A stretch of 64,000 nucleotides of DNA from Clostridium sp. CAG:780 (GTDB taxonomy: Bacteria > Bacillota > Clostridia > TANB77 > CAG-508): NCBI GenBank assembly GCA_000434195.1, contig HF994471.1, positions 1 through 64,000 of the forward strand, given 5' to 3'. Positions 61,642-64,000 of the stretch are shown one piece after another. The position numbers and the translations under genes were made by a program. Each line of letters starts with the position of its first letter. Position 1 is the stretch's first letter. The notes beneath the pieces are model-generated. The model had not been told where the DNA came from. It saw nothing but the letters and a program-made list of their open reading frames with translations, and did no database searches.

Positions 61642-62280
61642 TTATTTATCTTTGAACATTATTTTTATAATTCTACCATTTCCAGAATCATATTCTGTTA
61701 CGTCGTCATATTTAAATGTCTTTCTTGCAAAATCAGTTTGTTCTTCCACATATTTTTTATAAGTTGTTCTGTTTGTTTTTAATTTGGTATATTCCGATTC
61801 AGAGAAATCTGATCTTGCTTTTACTGTCTTTTCAGTTTCTTTATCACTTAACTTAGACCAGTACGAAATGCTTTTTCCAAATACAGTAATGTCTGCTTCT
61901 TTTATCTTTTTTACTAGTTTTTTATATTGTTGGTCAAGACTTGTACCAGAATATGTTCCTGCTACAAGGTATTGCCCATTAAGCACTCCTGTACTTATTT
62001 TTACTTCTAACTCTATTTCTTGATAACCATCTACAGCTTTTCTTTCATTATAGTTTATTACTTCATTTGCTAGTGAAAGTATTTCACTTCCATAAACAGT
62101 ATCTTTAGCATATGACTCAAAATTTATATTAAATTTCGATAATTGGCTTGCTTTTTCATTTTTCTGCTCAATATTTTTTTGCTCTCTTATTTGATTATAA
62201 CCAAATACTAGAAGTGATAATATAAGAACTCCAATTAATACACTGGCAGCTATTTCTAAAGCTTTTGTCATATTTTCCAT
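61642..62280 (-). CDS. Pilin-like protein, MENA type
   Basis: 212 residues, first of the paralogs after the platform gene. MENMTKALEIAASVLIGVLIL anchor helix, then a charged helix, and the block Phe54-Glu-Ser-Tyr57 with GSEILSLANEVINYN. Its C-terminus IIKIMFKDK is like the end strand of the neighbouring paralog. A long helical insert (about 130-185) sets it apart. Confidence 0.65.
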   Translation of the reverse strand: MENMTKALEIAASVLIGVLILSLLVFGYNQIREQKNIEQKNEKASQLSKFNINFESYAKDTVYGSEILSLANEVINYNERKAVDGYQEIELEVKISTGVLNGQYLVAGTYSGTSLDQQYKKLVKKIKEADITVFGKSISYWSKLSDKETEKTVKARSDFSESEYTKLKTNRTTYKKYVEEQTDFARKTFKYDDVTEYDSGNGRIIKIMFKDK

Positions 62281-62295
62281 AGTTCATATTCCTTT

Positions 62296-63978
62296 CTAAT
62301 ATTGATTTTTCATTGCTGTCATAGTATTGAATGATGATGTCATACTTGTTAATCCTATAAATACTAGTGGAATAATTAGATATCCTACAAATAGTCCAAC
62401 CATTGGCGCAAATCCTATTACTTTTCCAATTAATCCCTTCTTTGAGATTAATCTGTCATTTGATTCTTTTCTTCTTGCTTGATAATATTCTCTTTCTGAA
62501 TCTAGTTCATCAAATGCTTCTGCGATCGGTATTTTTTCTACTGCAGCTTGCATGCTTTCTATTAATCTTATAAATTCTTTGTAGTTTATTTCATCTTTCA
62601 TTTGTTCTAGAGCTTCCCAAGGTCCACTCTCATAGTTGTTTACACATCTTGATATTGGCTCTCTAAATATATTTGAATATCTTTCTAGCCATTCTAATAT
62701 CATTTCTACGTTTACTCTCTCTATTCTCATAAGCATCAATATGATTGTCTGGAATTGCATTACTTCGTTTTCCATTTCCATCTTTCTCATTTTTGCCTGG
62801 AAGAATAATAGTGCTACTGGTAAATTGTATCCAATTACTGCAAATACCATTGCTAAAATCATTTCAAACCAGCTTAAATACTCGCTATTAACTTGTCTCA
62901 ATTTTTTCAAAACTCTTTCTGCCGCTGTTTTAATTTCATCTGGTTGTGCATTTGCATAATCTTTTGATTTTTTCATTGCTTTTTCTATATCTTCTTGAGT
63001 TGTTTTTGTTTTTCCTTTAAACATGTCTAAGAATCTATTGTCACTCGCAGTTAGCTCTTCTGCTTTTTTCAAGTCTTTTCCTGTCATTTCTCCTACTAGA
63101 TTGAATGTTGATGTAGGTTCTGTGTATATGTATTCTATCTGCATTTTATGTAGGTATCCAAATATTAGTAAGGAACCTATAAATACAGTTATTGTTAATA
63201 ATATTCTTCTTTCATATATCCAATGAATTTTATCTTTTGAAGCAGCATCTTTCATAAGATTCTTCATTTTTCTTCTTTCTTTTGTTCCATCTTTTGGTAT
63301 GAATAAGTCTACGATTTTCTTTACTAATGGTATTTTGTATATTTTTTCTTCCCAAGGATTATCTGTTTTTGTATCAATAGTTGTTGAACCATTGTCTTTT
63401 AGTTTTCTTGTTAAAATATAACATACAAATGTTAGTATAACCAATAGTAATTGAACTATCATACCTTGTTTTCCATAGTAAAACGATTTTGTGAATGAGA
63501 ATTCTTTTACTGCCCAGTTTTTTATTGGTTCCAATGCTAGTAATGGCACAATCGCTATTACTGATAAGCTTTGGAATACATAATTTAATTTATCTCTTTT
63601 TAATATTTCTAGTTGCATCTCTTGGCTTATATTGTTTAAGTTCTTCAAGTATAAAGATGTTTTATCTACTGTTCTATCTCCAAATTCTTTCGTAAGATAC
63701 GATATACCAGCAAATTCTTTTAAGAAGCTGTTTGGTGCAATGTCGTAATATTTTTCTAATTCTCCTTCCGGATCATCAGATATTAATATTTCGTATATTT
63801 TCTCTGCTTGTCTAGACATTTCTGGTGCACTATCACCTTGTGCAACCTGATATATTGCCTCTTCAACCATGTTAAACTCGTGGTATGCATGTCTTATTTC
63901 TGCAAAGAAATCTATTTGTTGAATTAGTAGCTTATTGTCTATTTTGTCAACCATTCCATCTACTAATGTATCTATCAT
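62296..63978 (-). CDS. TadB/TadC-like type II secretion F-domain platform protein
   Basis: 560 residues. Inner-membrane platform of Tad-type pili. Soluble N-terminal region (about 1-135), several helices (about 140-195, 260-280, 375-400, 530-555), and a C-terminal T2SSF domain (about 400-545) with the ERVNVEMILEWLERYSNIF and KIPIAEAFDELD stretches. It is larger than usual TadC because of a helical N-terminal part and a linker with WEEK. No strong ribosome binding site before the first ATG (63978), so translation may couple to an upstream gene outside the window; ATG 63954 is an alternative. The missing TadA-type ATPase is expected to the right. Confidence 0.8.
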   Translation of the reverse strand: MIDTLVDGMVDKIDNKLLIQQIDFFAEIRHAYHEFNMVEEAIYQVAQGDSAPEMSRQAEKIYEILISDDPEGELEKYYDIAPNSFLKEFAGISYLTKEFGDRTVDKTSLYLKNLNNISQEMQLEILKRDKLNYVFQSLSVIAIVPLLALEPIKNWAVKEFSFTKSFYYGKQGMIVQLLLVILTFVCYILTRKLKDNGSTTIDTKTDNPWEEKIYKIPLVKKIVDLFIPKDGTKERRKMKNLMKDAASKDKIHWIYERRILLTITVFIGSLLIFGYLHKMQIEYIYTEPTSTFNLVGEMTGKDLKKAEELTASDNRFLDMFKGKTKTTQEDIEKAMKKSKDYANAQPDEIKTAAERVLKKLRQVNSEYLSWFEMILAMVFAVIGYNLPVALLFFQAKMRKMEMENEVMQFQTIILMLMRIERVNVEMILEWLERYSNIFREPISRCVNNYESGPWEALEQMKDEINYKEFIRLIESMQAAVEKIPIAEAFDELDSEREYYQARRKESNDRLISKKGLIGKVIGFAPMVGLFVGYLIIPLVFIGLTSMTSSFNTMTAMKNQY

Positions 63979-64000
63979 AAATAATTCAAATATCAGTAAA

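Overview
The window is AT-rich (roughly 25-30% GC by eye), with Gram-positive signals throughout: strong AGGAGG-type ribosome binding sites, a sortase, a D-Ala-D-Ala carboxypeptidase, RNase Y, Mini-RNase III, IreB, an RbgA-type GTPase, a YtxC-like protein and a Spo0A-type DNA-binding domain. The gene order queA-tgt-yajC-TIGR04086-secD-secF and tig-clpP-clpX is typical of Clostridia. I infer an uncultured-type, low-GC clostridial chromosome; the species cannot be named from sequence alone.

Layout. 1-3.3 kb: a small cell-surface island (repeat surface protein cut by the window edge, sortase, membrane-anchored surface protein, and a short acidic protein with its own good promoter). 3.3-11.3 kb: a HExxH protein, RNase Y, an MFS transporter, then a plus-strand run with a DUF4912 protein carrying a histone-H1-like tail, a GH57 glucan branching enzyme and a YtxC-like protein. 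11.3-11.5 kb: an intergenic stretch that folds into a long, interrupted hairpin, probably a structured RNA. 11.5-30.4 kb: a minus-strand housekeeping block (rhodanese, secF, secD, HD hydrolase, TIGR04086 protein, yajC, WG-repeat protein, tgt, queA, HExxH protein, clpX, clpP, tig, phosphoesterase, tsaD, M50 protease, recN, tRNA-Glu, Mini-III, rbgA, HIT). 30.4-36.5 kb: an accessory patch starting with the C-terminal remnant of a large serine recombinase, followed by an ASCH-aminoglycoside-phosphotransferase fusion, a KilA-N protein with a recent internal duplication, DUF1963, a NUDIX gene with a probable start-proximal frameshift, a cytidine-deaminase-like gene, tag and a DUF5662-like gene. 36.5-46.4 kb: DUF1292-ruvX-ireB, a degenerate GGDEF protein, a TadZ/CpaE-like protein with two AT-hooks, a VirB2/TrbC-like small membrane protein, mutS and miaB. 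46.5-50.4 kb: a 43-residue cationic peptide gene, rpmE, and a regulatory cluster built from a GHKL sensor kinase, a Spo0A-like response regulator, a 14-codon micro-ORF between them and a divergent XRE regulator. 50.5-56.9 kb: VanW, a D,D-carboxypeptidase, a GH3 glucosidase, a clearly foreign (higher-GC) glycosyltransferase and a CmpB-family membrane protein. 56.9-64 kb: an operon of at least five pilin-like paralogs plus a TadB/TadC-like platform protein, running off the right edge.

The parts most likely to be new biology are the pilin-like operon (N-terminal MENA-type helices with no visible cleavable leader, a shared downstream motif and a TadC-like platform), the Spo0A-like/GHKL signalling locus with its micro-ORF, and the hairpin RNA near 11.4 kb. 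No CRISPR array, complete insertion sequence or rRNA is visible. No stretch longer than about 300 bases is without a feature.
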